From: Terrimicrobium sacchariphilum
Lineage (GTDB): Bacteria > Verrucomicrobiota > Verrucomicrobiia > Chthoniobacterales > Terrimicrobiaceae
Direction of reading: 5' to 3'
DNA: 64,000 nt
Assembly (NCBI RefSeq): GCF_001613545.1
Contig: NZ_BDCO01000002.1
Location: forward strand, 372,001 to 436,000
Each line of letters begins with the position of its first letter. The first letter of the stretch is position 1. The translations under genes were made by a program, and so were the position numbers. Positions 8,245 to 16,957 of this stretch are shown here, piece by piece. The notes below the pieces were generated by a model. That model was not told where the DNA came from and did not search any database. It saw only the letters and a program-made list of their open reading frames with translations.

Positions 8245-9024
8245 CTAGCGCTGCCAGCCGGGCTTGTTGTCAAAGACCCAGCGGTAGTAGTCCGTCCGCT
8301 GGAGTCTTGAAGCGGCGGCCTCGTCGATCACGATCTTGGCCGTCGGATGAAACTGCAGCACAGATGCCGGCACGTTGGCAGTCACTGGTCCCTCGACCGA
8401 GGCGGCAATGGCGTCGGCCTTGCCCTGACCGAAGGCGAGGAGAAAGATCTCCCGTGCCTCCATGATAGTGCCGACCCCCATGGTGAGGACGTGGTGGGGG
8501 ACTTCCTCCGGGCTGGAGAAAAAGCGGGCATTGTCCTCCCGGGTGCGGGGGGTAAGTGTCTTCAGCCGCGTTCGCGATGAGAGCGAGGAGGAGGGTTCAT
8601 TGAATCCGATATGGCCGTCTCCCCCGATGCCGAGGAGCTGAAGGTCGATGCCGTTGTAGGCTCTGATCTTGGCTTCGTAATCCGCGCAGGCGGCGGACAC
8701 GTCGGAGGCCTGCCCGCTGGGAATGAAGGTGCGCCCGGGGTTGAAATTCACATGCTGGAAGAGATTTTCCTGCATGAAATGGTGATAGGATGCCGGATGC
8801 TCCGGGGCCAGTCCCAGGTATTCGTCGAGATTGAAGGCTGCGGCGTGGGAAAAGTCTGCTTCACCGCGTTGGTGGAGCTGGATCAGCTCGCGGTAGACGC
8901 CGACGGGGGTGCTTCCGGTCGCGAGACCGAGCACGGCGGCAGGTTTGGCAGAGAGGAGGGAGGCGATGCGACCGGCGACATAGCGGCAGGCAGCCTCGGG
9001 GGTGGGTTGAATGATGATTTCCAC
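8245..9024 (-). CDS. nagB: Glucosamine-6-phosphate deaminase NagB
   Basis: NagB converts glucosamine 6-phosphate to fructose 6-phosphate and ammonia. Family signatures are LGLATGSTPVGVYREL near residue 34, FNLDEYLGL near 63, LLGIGGDGHIGFNEP near 122, and LTMGVGTIMEAREI near 180. The 259-aa length is typical. The GTG at 9024 is chosen because it begins directly at the conserved VEIIIQPTPEA strand and lies two bases after the stop of the upstream PIG-L gene; a longer frame would overlap that gene heavily. It is the last gene of a four-gene minus-strand operon with a deacetylase and an M23 peptidase, which suggests reuse of cell-wall amino sugars. Confidence 0.94.
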   Translation of the reverse strand: MEIIIQPTPEAACRYVAGRIASLLSAKPAAVLGLATGSTPVGVYRELIQLHQRGEADFSHAAAFNLDEYLGLAPEHPASYHHFMQENLFQHVNFNPGRTFIPSGQASDVSAACADYEAKIRAYNGIDLQLLGIGGDGHIGFNEPSSSLSSRTRLKTLTPRTREDNARFFSSPEEVPHHVLTMGVGTIMEAREIFLLAFGQGKADAIAASVEGPVTANVPASVLQFHPTAKIVIDEAAASRLQRTDYYRWVFDNKPGWQR

Positions 9025-9026
9025 GA

Positions 9027-9890
9027 TTACAGAGAGAGGGCGTGGCCGAGCTTGGTGCGGATGTCGGCGCGTAACCGGTCCACAAAGCCGAGGGTGAACT
9101 CCAGCGGATCGAGTGAGTCGTCCGTGATAAGCGGGGTGAGGTCGAGCGCGAGCGAAGCGCGGGAGACCGCATCGGCGGCGTGGGAATTGCCAAAGGTGGC
9201 ATTGGCGCAAAGCCGGCCCACCGTGGCGAGATCGTAGCGTTTTCCGCCCGCGATCTGGGAGTCAAAGATCCCGGCCAGGGCGGAGAAAAGATGCTCGCGC
9301 TGGCTGACATCGAGAATGGTCTTTTCGGAGTCGATGACCCAGTCGAGTCCACGCCAGCCCTCGTAGCCGAGCAGCTGCCGGGGGCGTTTTGCCATCGGGA
9401 GGCTGCGCAGGGCCTTGAGCGTGGCGCTGAAGACCGCCAGGTGCGTCTCGTGTTTGTCGGCGGGATTGTGGGTGTAGACGACTTCCGGGCGAAGCTCGGA
9501 TACCAGCTTCGCAAGATCACTGGCGAGCAGGGCATTGTCCGCTGATTTCAGCTGCTGGGAACTAAAGTCCAGCTGGGCAAGGAGACGATATTCGCCCGTC
9601 ACGGCGGCGGCCCGTTGCTCGCGCTGGCGGATGGTGCGCATTTCCTGATCCGAGACCTGGCCGTATGGGCCCGTGCGGGAGCTGCCGGCGCCATCCGTGC
9701 AGATCACCCCGGCGAAGGCGCGCCCCGGGACATGGTAGCAGGTCAGGATGCCGTGAAACGCATTGAACTCGAGGTCGTCCTGATGAGCCCCGATCCCGAG
9801 GTGGGAAACTCCTTCGGCGAGTACGGCTTCGAGTGGTTTGCCGTCGGGAATGAAGAGATCAGCGTCAGGTTGCGAGAGGGTCAGGGCCAT
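9027..9890 (-). CDS. PIG-L/LmbE-family deacetylase
   Basis: This is a 287-aa zinc-dependent N-deacetylase family member. The metal motif is GAHQDDLEF (usual form AHPDDxE), followed by VICTDGAGSS and by a VYTHNPADKHETHLAV segment carrying the later histidine ligand. Relatives deacetylate GlcNAc-containing small molecules and lipids. The ATG at 9890 gives MALTLSQPDADLF and overlaps the M23 gene stop by ten bases. Immediately downstream is nagB, which would consume a deacetylated, phosphorylated glucosamine. The substrate is therefore inferred to be a GlcNAc derivative, but this is context only. The AHPDD proline is replaced by glutamine. Confidence 0.86.
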   Translation of the reverse strand: MALTLSQPDADLFIPDGKPLEAVLAEGVSHLGIGAHQDDLEFNAFHGILTCYHVPGRAFAGVICTDGAGSSRTGPYGQVSDQEMRTIRQREQRAAAVTGEYRLLAQLDFSSQQLKSADNALLASDLAKLVSELRPEVVYTHNPADKHETHLAVFSATLKALRSLPMAKRPRQLLGYEGWRGLDWVIDSEKTILDVSQREHLFSALAGIFDSQIAGGKRYDLATVGRLCANATFGNSHAADAVSRASLALDLTPLITDDSLDPLEFTLGFVDRLRADIRTKLGHALSL

Positions 9891-10900
9891 GCGAGGAGAG
9901 CGGCGAATCGTTTGCCGGAGTCTGTCAGGCGGGGCGAGGCGCCCGGCACGCCGGTGATCAGTCCCTTGGTGGTGTAGGTATAGGCATCGCCGGTATCCTT
10001 TACCCACAAGGCAACGGGACCTTGGAGAGGCTGGTTGAGCGCCTCGACGCGAATTGGCACGCCGTGGCGGGTGAAGGTGATGGCCCACGCCTGGGGATTG
10101 GCTGGCTGGCCGGCAGCGAGCCAGGGGTAATTCCTGATCAAGTCGAACGTCGGCCTGGCAGGAATCCCGATCTTGAAAGCCGGTTCCTGGTTCGCGACGT
10201 GGCTGCGGATATCGAGATTTTCATTCTGCTGCGAGGCGATAAGTACCTTCGCCGGGTCCATGCCTACGAGGTTCAGTCCGTTGTAGAGTCCGTGTTTATT
10301 GGGACTGCCCGGGAAATTCGTGGCATGCCAGCTGTCGAAATTCCGGCTTAGGAGCATGCACACCTCGAAATGAACGTGCGCTCTCGGCCGATCGATGCCT
10401 GCTCCGGTAAATCCCATCTGGCCAATCGTTTGACCCTGGCCGACCGCCTGCCCCGGTTCCACTGCGATCGTCGAGAGGTGAGCGTAAAGGGTGTAAAACG
10501 GAGAGCCGCCCCATTGATGCTCGATCACGACATAGCGACCGTAGTTGGAGGCGCCTGCCTCGCGACTCACATGCACCACCTTGCCAGCGGCAGCGGCCTT
10601 CACAGGATCGAGCGGATTTCCCGCCGCGTCGCGGGTGAGGGGCTTGATGTCGATGCCCTCATGGATCTGCGCGTAGAGTACCTTGCTGCCGACGCGCACC
10701 GGGCCGCGGACGTAGCCAAATTGCCCGCCCTGCCAGGGCTGGCTCTTTTCACCCTCGAAATCGCGGTTCACGTACATGAAGAAATCCTGCGGCCGACCAT
10801 CGAGGATGGCGTGGTTGGCCGTGGGGAAATCAATGAGCGGGGCTGCGCCGAGCGACAAGCTGGTCGCAAGCAGCAGGAGACCGGCAAATCCTCTGGTCAT
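9881..10900 (-). CDS. Secreted M23-family (LytM) metallopeptidase
   Basis: The protein has a signal peptide (MTRGFAGLLLLATSLSLGAA) and a LytM-type domain. Zinc ligands are visible in HEGIDIK (His-x3-Asp, near residue 81) and in the closing RAHVHFEVC (His-x-His, near 173), with YTLYAHLS between them. M23 enzymes cut glycyl or peptide cross-links of peptidoglycan, although some lytic-inactive members only scaffold. About 150 further residues follow without a recognised domain. The start overlaps the stop of the upstream secreted protein by four bases (ATGA), and the end overlaps the PIG-L gene, so the four genes look like one transcript. Confidence 0.87.
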   Translation of the reverse strand: MTRGFAGLLLLATSLSLGAAPLIDFPTANHAILDGRPQDFFMYVNRDFEGEKSQPWQGGQFGYVRGPVRVGSKVLYAQIHEGIDIKPLTRDAAGNPLDPVKAAAAGKVVHVSREAGASNYGRYVVIEHQWGGSPFYTLYAHLSTIAVEPGQAVGQGQTIGQMGFTGAGIDRPRAHVHFEVCMLLSRNFDSWHATNFPGSPNKHGLYNGLNLVGMDPAKVLIASQQNENLDIRSHVANQEPAFKIGIPARPTFDLIRNYPWLAAGQPANPQAWAITFTRHGVPIRVEALNQPLQGPVALWVKDTGDAYTYTTKGLITGVPGASPRLTDSGKRFAALLAWP

Positions 10901-11475
10901 TGGCTGATGACCTTCTGGTTCTTCTTCTTGGCCTCTTCCTTCGCCTCGGCTGCCTTCTGCCGCTCGGATTCCTTCAGGATCGTCATCGCATTCTTTTTCT
11001 GCGTGGCGAATTCCTTTTCCTTCCCGATGATCGGGAACTTTGTCTGCAACTGCGTGATTTCCAGCGGGGAGAAGCCCGTGGGAACCATGAGCAGGCCGTC
11101 CTTGATTTTCTTGTCCACCTGCATCGCGGGACCGACACGTCCATTGATCAGGACCACGTCGAGGGTATCGCGGGATGCGGTGGTGTGTTGCTCGAGCTTA
11201 TTGGTCCCGTTGGCATCGAGTTGGAAATACGCGCCGATCGAGCCGGAGTTGTCCTGCGCGGGGAAGGGATAGAACGCCACCACGTCCTTTTCGGAGATGA
11301 TGGGGACTTTCTCGATGAATATTTTCTTCTGCGGGTTGAAGAGCTGGATTTCCGCGACAAAAGAATCCCCGCCCTTGGAGTTGCCTTCCGCGTGGAGGCG
11401 TACCGTGACGAGGTATTTATCAGCTGCGATGAGAGGACTCAGGGAGAGTAGGAGGAGGCACAGGATGCGGCCCAT
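10897..11475 (-). CDS. Secreted protein of unknown function
   Basis: I do not recognise this 192-aa protein. It starts with a short, strong signal peptide (MGRILCLLLLSLSPLIAA). A predicted beta-rich middle follows, then a C-terminal basic and acidic helix (ERQKAAEAKEEAKKKNQKV) likely to be extended or coiled. It is the first gene of the minus-strand operon with the M23 peptidase, PIG-L deacetylase and NagB, and overlaps the M23 start by four bases. An envelope role is inferred only from the leader and neighbours. Confidence 0.72.
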   Translation of the reverse strand: MGRILCLLLLSLSPLIAADKYLVTVRLHAEGNSKGGDSFVAEIQLFNPQKKIFIEKVPIISEKDVVAFYPFPAQDNSGSIGAYFQLDANGTNKLEQHTTASRDTLDVVLINGRVGPAMQVDKKIKDGLLMVPTGFSPLEITQLQTKFPIIGKEKEFATQKKNAMTILKESERQKAAEAKEEAKKKNQKVISQ

Positions 11476-11542
11476 GTCGGGATCATAATTCTGAACTCGG
11501 GATTTGCAACACGCGCGGCCCTACAGTAGCAAGAGACTCCTG

Positions 11543-12229
11543 ATGAAACGCCGTTACCTCGCTCTGATTGCCATCCTGCCCCTGGCCGCCCAGGCTCAGG
11601 AACTCAATCCGGCTGCGGACAAGGTGGCTGCAGAGCAGGCTGCGGCGGCTTTTGCAGTCCGTCCGATCGATGAAAGCAGTCCGTTCTTCGTTCAGCGCGA
11701 GCGGGCCAAGTTTGACCTCAGCCAGGCTGGCCAGGCCCGGACGGCTGATGCCAATGTCGCCGTCTATCCCAAGGTGAAAAACAGTGAAAATGCCGCCTCC
11801 ACCATGGTGACGCGCTTTTTCACCGACATGTTTTCCTCGATCCACATCGGCCGGCTGCGCCAGGAGCCAACGACTGAGACGCTGACGATCGAGCCTAAAA
11901 GCTTTTCCGTCGGTGACCGCCGCGAGCTGGATACCACCTACGTCGTGCGTAACAACACGAACAAGCTCTTGCGCCTTGATTTCACGACCAGCCAGCGCAT
12001 TGAGATCATCACCCGCGACGCTTCAGGCAATGTGATCGACAAATGGTCCGATGACCGTGCTTTCAAGCCCCAGGAGGGCATCATCATCATCAACCCCAAG
12101 GAACGCATCCAGTATAACGAGACTGTTCCGACGCGTGATATGAAGCCTGCGGAGCCCTACACGATCCAGGCGGATGTCGTCGGCTATCCCGACTACTCGG
12201 CCAATAAGGTCGTAACGCCCTCGCCCTAG
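11543..12229 (+). CDS. Secreted protein with BsuPI-like (proteinase inhibitor) domain
   Basis: The ATG at 11543 gives a clean signal peptide (MKRRYLALIAILPLAAQAQ), so it is preferred over a longer start at 11504. The C-terminal half resembles the BsuPI fold: TYVVRNNTNKLLRLDF, then TSQRIEIITRDASGNVI, KWSDDRAFKPQ, and a closing PYTIQADVVGYP strand. BsuPI was first described as a Bacillus intracellular serine-protease inhibitor, but most relatives have unknown roles. The 228-aa protein stands alone between a divergent operon and acpP. Inhibitor activity is not shown by the sequence. Confidence 0.7.
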   Translation: MKRRYLALIAILPLAAQAQELNPAADKVAAEQAAAAFAVRPIDESSPFFVQRERAKFDLSQAGQARTADANVAVYPKVKNSENAASTMVTRFFTDMFSSIHIGRLRQEPTTETLTIEPKSFSVGDRRELDTTYVVRNNTNKLLRLDFTTSQRIEIITRDASGNVIDKWSDDRAFKPQEGIIIINPKERIQYNETVPTRDMKPAEPYTIQADVVGYPDYSANKVVTPSP

Positions 12230-12351
12230 ACGCGATTTCCTCTTGACGTTGCTGGAAAATCGGCAATTTTGCCTCCCCTTACCCGCGTGTAAATATTTGT
12301 TGCCAAAGCGACAGACGAACACTACGCCTACCTACCAACTAAACATCTGCC

Positions 12352-12597
12352 ATGTCCGAAAAATCCATTGAAGAAAAAGTAAAAGACATCATCGTCGAGC
12401 AGCTGGGAGTGAATCCCGAGCAGGTTACCCCGAGCGCCTCGTTCATCGAAGACCTCGGTGCGGACTCCCTCGATACCGTCGAGCTCGTGATGGCTTTTGA
12501 GGAAGAGTTTGGCGTTGAAGTGCCGGACGAGGACGCTGAGAAGCTCCAGAGCGTCGGCGACGTCATCAAGTACATCGAAGAGCGCAGCCAGAAATAA
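12352..12597 (+). CDS. acpP: Acyl carrier protein
   Basis: The 81-aa protein carries growing acyl chains in type II fatty acid synthesis. The phosphopantetheine attachment serine is Ser39 in [14 protein letters not shown]. The helical, acidic composition and length are typical. It is not surrounded by fab genes, unlike in many bacteria, and has its own strong terminator downstream. The 122-base leader upstream contains a TTGACG at 12243 that could be a -35 element, but no convincing -10 accompanies it. No Shine-Dalgarno sequence precedes the ATG. Confidence 0.96.
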   Translation: MSEKSIEEKVKDIIVEQLGVNPEQVTPSASFIEDLGADSLDTVELVMAFEEEFGVEVPDEDAEKLQSVGDVIKYIEERSQK

Positions 12598-12629
12598 CGC
12601 GCGTCATTCGTTTGTCGATTGACCTTTTG

Positions 12630-12666
12630 CGTCCCGAGCGCCTCGGCGTTTCGGGACGTTTTTTTT
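12630..12666 (+). terminator. Rho-independent terminator of acpP
   Basis: An 8-bp perfect stem CGTCCCGA/TCGGGACG (12630-12637 with 12651-12658) closes a 13-base loop and is followed by eight T residues (12659-12666). It lies 33 bases after the acpP stop. Confidence 0.9.
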
Positions 12667-12708
12667 CCGGGCGACGCTTCTTCGTCCGGCTAGATTGAGC
12701 AGTTACCT

Positions 12709-13878
12709 ATGGCCGGACTCGTCATTCGTCCCCGCGCCCGCATCTTGCATGGCCACGACTGGGTTTACTCCAGCGAGGTCCTCAAGGTATTTGGCAATCC
12801 CGTCGATGGAGATGTGATCTCGATCAAGGATGGCCGGGACAAGCTTCTTGGCACTGCCATCTACAACTCGAAGTCCCAAATTGTCGCGCGGCGCTACTCC
12901 CGTCGCCGCCAGGACCTCGATCTCGATTTTTTTGTGCGTCGCATCACCCAGGCCATTGAGTGGCGGGTGAATGCCGGTTGCGATCCCACGCTCAGCCGTA
13001 TCGTCTGGAGTGAAGCCGATGGCCTGCCTGGTGTGGTGGCCGACCGATACGGGGATGTGATCGTCCTTCAGACGCTTACGCTGGGCATGGACCAGCGCAA
13101 GGACCTCATCGTGCAGGCGCTCGCTCAATTGCCCGGCGTTGCGACCATCATTGAGCGCAATGACGCGCCGATCCGCTCCGCCGAGGGGATGGAACTCGTC
13201 ACCAGCGTGCTTTTTGGCCAAGACCCAGGCGACCGGGAGATCACTCTGCGCGGGATCCGTTTCGGGGCGAATTTCCTCCACGGCCAGAAAACCGGACTCT
13301 ATCTCGATCAGGCTGACAACTACGCTGCGGTGGCCCGGCTGGCGCAGGGGAAGCGTGTGCTGGATTGTTTTTCCAACCAGGGTGGTTTTGCTCTCGCCTG
13401 TGCTCTCAATGGGGCAGCAGCCGTCACCGCCGTGGAGAGCGGGGCGGAAAGCGCCCGCCGCCTGCGGGAAAACACCGATCGCAATGGAGTGACCGTTCAA
13501 ACGCTGGAAGCCGACGTCTTTGAAATTCTCAAGGATGCCGAGCGCGCTGGCAGTCAATACGACCTGATCATTCTCGATCCGCCGTCCTTCACCAAGGCGC
13601 GGGCAAAGATCAAGGATGCCATCCGCGGTTACCACGAGCTGCACCTGCGTGCCGCCCGGTTGCTCGCGCCTCATGGTCTGCTGGCCACGTTCTCCTGCTC
13701 TCACCATGTGTCTGCCGAGGAGTTTGAGTCCACCGTCGCGAGCGGTCTGGGTGACGCCCGGCGATCTGCCCGGGTGCTGGCCCGGCTGGGACAGGCCACG
13801 GATCACCCTGTTGTGCTTCATCTGCCGGAGACCCACTACCTGAAGGGGCTCATCGTGCAATTGATGCCCGGCAGGTAG
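12709..13878 (+). CDS. RlmI-like class I rRNA cytosine methyltransferase
   Basis: The 389-aa protein has an N-terminal PUA-like RNA-binding domain (HDWVYSSEVLKV, GDVISIKDGRDKLLGTAIYN, about residues 1-75). A middle EEHEE-type domain (SEADGLPGVVADRYGD) follows, then a Rossmann methyltransferase. SAM-site elements are TGLYLDQADNY, VLDCFSNQGGFALA and the catalytic LDPPSFTK. A late FSCSHHV carries the cysteine typical of m5C enzymes. RlmI of E. coli makes m5C1962 in 23S rRNA; the same target is likely but inferred. It stands between two terminator-like or empty gaps, so it is probably monocistronic. Confidence 0.88.
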   Translation: MAGLVIRPRARILHGHDWVYSSEVLKVFGNPVDGDVISIKDGRDKLLGTAIYNSKSQIVARRYSRRRQDLDLDFFVRRITQAIEWRVNAGCDPTLSRIVWSEADGLPGVVADRYGDVIVLQTLTLGMDQRKDLIVQALAQLPGVATIIERNDAPIRSAEGMELVTSVLFGQDPGDREITLRGIRFGANFLHGQKTGLYLDQADNYAAVARLAQGKRVLDCFSNQGGFALACALNGAAAVTAVESGAESARRLRENTDRNGVTVQTLEADVFEILKDAERAGSQYDLIILDPPSFTKARAKIKDAIRGYHELHLRAARLLAPHGLLATFSCSHHVSAEEFESTVASGLGDARRSARVLARLGQATDHPVVLHLPETHYLKGLIVQLMPGR

Positions 13879-13941
13879 TTGTTTCTGCTGGAATTTTCTC
13901 CGCATCGCCGTACTAGTGGTGCAAGCGTAAGCATTTATCTC

Positions 13942-14559
13942 ATGCCATCGGATTTTACCAAGGACCCGGACCCTTACCTGGAACTGCAGGAATCACCGGA
14001 GGACCTGGGCGATGAGGTCCAGAAAACCAATACAGAACTCGAGAAGCTCAAGAGGCAGCTCGAGGACATCGAGAAGCAGAAGCAGCGCCTCGAGGAGCTG
14101 AAGCGACGTCAGGACGAGCTGGAAAACGGTCGCATCGACATGACCGACAAGCTCACGCGCTCCCTCGTGACCGTGCAGCGCGAAATCGAGGAATCCCAGA
14201 AGCGTCTCGAGCAGCTGAACCAGATTTTCAACTCCTTCACCCAGCATCTTCGGTACATCGAAGGCATCAATGCCAAGTCTTGGGGCACCAATGAACTGCC
14301 CAAGGAATTGAGCAAGGCATTGAGCGCCGTCGAGGACGCCCGTGCCGACTACGCCAAGGCGCTTCCCAAGATCACGCCCGACCTGCCGGTCGAGGCCGCC
14401 CCGGCCGCTGCCGGCTATGAGGCCGAGTACGGCTATGCCGAGGAGCGTGGTTTTGTTTACTGGCTCAAGAGCGGCGTGGCCTTCACGCTTCCTCTCTGGG
14501 TGTTGGGTATCGTGGGACTTCTCGTCTGGATCTGGTCGATTTCTACGGGAACCCACTAA
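13942..14559 (+). CDS. Coiled-coil protein with C-terminal membrane anchor, unknown function
   Basis: I do not recognise a family. Residues 25-100 are a long charged heptad-rich region (EKLKRQLEDIEKQKQRLEEL and further), predicted coiled coil. An alanine/tyrosine-rich linker follows (near 150-170), and a single membrane segment (FTLPLWVLGIVGLLVWIW) sits near the C-terminus. The 205-aa start at 13942 is chosen because upstream codons look non-coding. The next gene starts one base after this stop and encodes another coiled-coil plus C-terminal membrane segment, so the two are probably partners. Confidence 0.75.
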   Translation: MPSDFTKDPDPYLELQESPEDLGDEVQKTNTELEKLKRQLEDIEKQKQRLEELKRRQDELENGRIDMTDKLTRSLVTVQREIEESQKRLEQLNQIFNSFTQHLRYIEGINAKSWGTNELPKELSKALSAVEDARADYAKALPKITPDLPVEAAPAAAGYEAEYGYAEERGFVYWLKSGVAFTLPLWVLGIVGLLVWIWSISTGTH

Positions 14560-14560
14560 A

Positions 14561-14923
14561 ATGGCGAAGCCCAATGGACCGAAACGCTCCCGGCTTTCCG
14601 CCGAGGAGCAATTGCTCGAGCGCCAGCGCAATGAAATCGTGCGCCGCCAGGAAGAGCTGGAGCGCCGTCTCAAGCAGCTCCCTGTCGTCCTTGAGGCCCA
14701 GGAGCAGCAGAAGCGCGCGCTGACCGAGCGTCGGGCCAAGGAGGCCGCTCCCGCCATCTCTCCCTACATGGGGAGTAGCATGCGCCGCCGCAATCGCACC
14801 AAGGGTCGCAGCCTGCGCACGCCCTCCCGTGAACGGTTTCTGGTCCGCTCCAAGACGATCCTGCTGCTTTTTATCCTCGCTGTGATTGTCTGGCTTCTCA
14901 TGCGCCAGATTCCTTCTGTCTAG
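14561..14923 (+). CDS. Small coiled-coil, C-terminally anchored membrane protein
   Basis: This 120-aa protein begins at an ATG one base after the previous stop. Residues 12-60 are charged and helical (EEQLLERQRNEIVRRQEELE), a basic linker (MRRRNRTKGRS) follows, and a single hydrophobic segment (TILLLFILAVIVWLLM) ends near the C-terminus. The topology mirrors the upstream gene. I know no family for it. A tail-anchored or single-pass protein acting with its neighbour is inferred. Confidence 0.7.
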   Translation: MAKPNGPKRSRLSAEEQLLERQRNEIVRRQEELERRLKQLPVVLEAQEQQKRALTERRAKEAAPAISPYMGSSMRRRNRTKGRSLRTPSRERFLVRSKTILLLFILAVIVWLLMRQIPSV

Positions 14924-14980
14924 AGGAGTGAATAAGGAAAGCATTGCAGCCTTGGTAGGCACTGCGTAATTCTTTCGGGA

Positions 14981-15994
14981 ATGTCATCCGACCGCGGGAG
15001 AGAGACCGCCCCACGCACAGAGTATCTCAAGGCGTATCGCGTCATGCTGATGGCGCGAGTCCTCGAGGAAAAACTGTCCAGCCTGTATCGCGCCGGCCAT
15101 ATCAAGGGCGGCGTGTTCCTTGGCCGCGGCCAGGAGGCTCTCAGTGTCTCCGTGGGCATCAATTTACGCAAAGGCGATATTTACGCTCCGCTCATTCGCG
15201 ACCAGGCCGGTCGCATGGCTTTTGGCGATACCGCTCTCGATACCCTGCGCACCTACCTGGGTTCGCAACTGGGCTCCATGAGAGGCCGCGACGGAAATAT
15301 TCACCGTGGACGTCCCCGCGAGGGCTATTACGCGATGATCAGCCATCTCGGCGCGATGATCCCAACCGTCACTGGCGCTCTGCTCGCCCGGCGTTTCCGT
15401 GGGGAAACCGGGGTGGTCGGGGCCACTTGCATCGGCGATGGCGGAACCTCGACGGGCGCTTTTCATGAAGGTCTCAACGCGGCCGCGGTGGAGAAGCTTC
15501 CCTTGATCATGGTCGTGGCGAACAACCAGTACGCCTATTCCACTCCCAACGACCGGCAGTATGCCTGTGCCGACCTGCTCGACAAAGCTGCTGGATATGG
15601 CGTGGCTGGTCATGATGTGGACGGCACGGATCTGGGCGCGTGTCTTGAGGTGCTGGGCAAGGCTGTCGCGGCGGCTCGAGCCGGAGGAGGCCCCCAGTTG
15701 ATCGTCGGTCGCCTGCTGCGACTCGTCGGCCATGGCGAGCACGATGATGCCAGCTATGTCGATCCGGCCCTGAAGGCCTCCCATGTCGGGAGAGATTGCC
15801 TGAAGGTGGCGGAGGACTACATCGTGGAAAATGGCTGGGCGACCCCGGAGGAGATTGCCTCCTGGAGGGTCGAGGCCAAATCCGAGGTGGATGTCACGGC
15901 AGCCAAAGTGCTGCGCGAACCCGCTCCGGACCCGAATGAGGAAGAGTGGATGGCGATTTCCGAAACCCGCCTCCAGGATAATTTTGCCGCATGA
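14981..15994 (+). CDS. 2-oxoacid dehydrogenase E1 component, alpha subunit (pyruvate/acetoin type)
   Basis: The thiamine diphosphate motif is visible as GDGGTSTGAFHEGLN near residue 149 and continues to ANNQYAYSTP near 177. FLGRGQEALSVSVG near 46 and the HLGAMIPTVTGAL segment near 123 are further family marks. The length of 337 aa fits E1-alpha. Decarboxylation of a 2-oxoacid, probably pyruvate, with transfer to the lipoyl E2 is expected. The stop overlaps the E1-beta start by four bases (ATGA). An acetoin or branched-chain substrate cannot be excluded. Confidence 0.9.
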   Translation: MSSDRGRETAPRTEYLKAYRVMLMARVLEEKLSSLYRAGHIKGGVFLGRGQEALSVSVGINLRKGDIYAPLIRDQAGRMAFGDTALDTLRTYLGSQLGSMRGRDGNIHRGRPREGYYAMISHLGAMIPTVTGALLARRFRGETGVVGATCIGDGGTSTGAFHEGLNAAAVEKLPLIMVVANNQYAYSTPNDRQYACADLLDKAAGYGVAGHDVDGTDLGACLEVLGKAVAAARAGGGPQLIVGRLLRLVGHGEHDDASYVDPALKASHVGRDCLKVAEDYIVENGWATPEEIASWRVEAKSEVDVTAAKVLREPAPDPNEEEWMAISETRLQDNFAA

Positions 15995-16953
15995 TCACGT
16001 ATCTCGACGCCATCCGCAGTGCCATGGATGAGGCCTTGGGCCGCGATCCACGCGTTTTTCTTTACGGCCAGGATATCGGGTCGTTTGGCGGCGCTTTCAA
16101 GGCCACCAAGGGTCTCGCGAAAAAATACCCCGGCAGAGTGATGGATGCACCACTCAGCGAGGACGCCATTGTCGGCATCGCCATCGGTGCGGCCATCGAG
16201 GGGATGCGCCCGATCGTTGAAATGCAGTTTGCCGATTTTTCGACGTGTGGGTTCAACCAGATCGTCAACCACGCGGCGACGCTCTTTTATCGCACCGAGG
16301 TATCCTGCCCGATCGTGGTGCGGTTGCCCTCGGGGGGCAGCCCTGGCGGCGGTCCTTTCCATAGCCAGAGCATGGAGGGGCTTTATGCCCAGTACCCCGG
16401 CTTGGTCGTGATGACTCCCGGCACGGTGGAGGATGCCTACAGCATGCTCCTCGACGCGGTGACGATCGACGATCCGGTGATCTTTTGCGAACACAAGTTT
16501 CTCTATAACCACCTGCGAGCCGAGGAGTTGCCCAAGGAGACAACCCCCATTGGCAAGGCTCGCATCGTACGGCATGGCCGCGATGTCACGGTGGTGACTT
16601 ACAGTGCGATGGTCCACGAGTCCCTCGCCGCTGCGGATGAACTCCGCGAGGACGGTTATCAGGTCGAGGTGGTGGACCTGCGCACGGTCAAGCCGCTCGA
16701 TACCGATACGGTACTGGCTTCCGTCGCCCGCACAGGACGGCTGCTCTGCGTGAGCGAATCTTTCCCATGGGGAGGCGTATCGGCCGAGGTGATCGCGCGA
16801 GTGACGAGTGAGGGCTTCGGCCTGCTCGACGCTCCTCCGCAGCGCCTGAGTGCAAAAGATACCCCGGTCCCGTATCACCCGAATCTTTGGTCGTCGCATC
16901 GGCCGACGGCGAACGCGATCGCGTCCGCGTTACGACGCCTGCTGGAAATGTAA
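15991..16953 (+). CDS. 2-oxoacid dehydrogenase E1 component, beta subunit
   Basis: The transketolase-like beta chain of 320 aa shows LYGQDIGSFGGAFKATKGL near residue 24, DAPLSEDAIVGIAIGAAIEG near 51, EMQFADFSTCGFNQIVNHAA near 77 and a C-terminal VVDLRTVKPLDTDTVL near 228 with SESFPWGGVSAEV. It pairs with the alpha chain encoded just upstream to form the alpha2beta2 E1 enzyme. The E2 gene begins four bases after its stop. Confidence 0.91.
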   Translation: MITYLDAIRSAMDEALGRDPRVFLYGQDIGSFGGAFKATKGLAKKYPGRVMDAPLSEDAIVGIAIGAAIEGMRPIVEMQFADFSTCGFNQIVNHAATLFYRTEVSCPIVVRLPSGGSPGGGPFHSQSMEGLYAQYPGLVVMTPGTVEDAYSMLLDAVTIDDPVIFCEHKFLYNHLRAEELPKETTPIGKARIVRHGRDVTVVTYSAMVHESLAAADELREDGYQVEVVDLRTVKPLDTDTVLASVARTGRLLCVSESFPWGGVSAEVIARVTSEGFGLLDAPPQRLSAKDTPVPYHPNLWSSHRPTANAIASALRRLLEM

Positions 16954-16957
16954 AATT

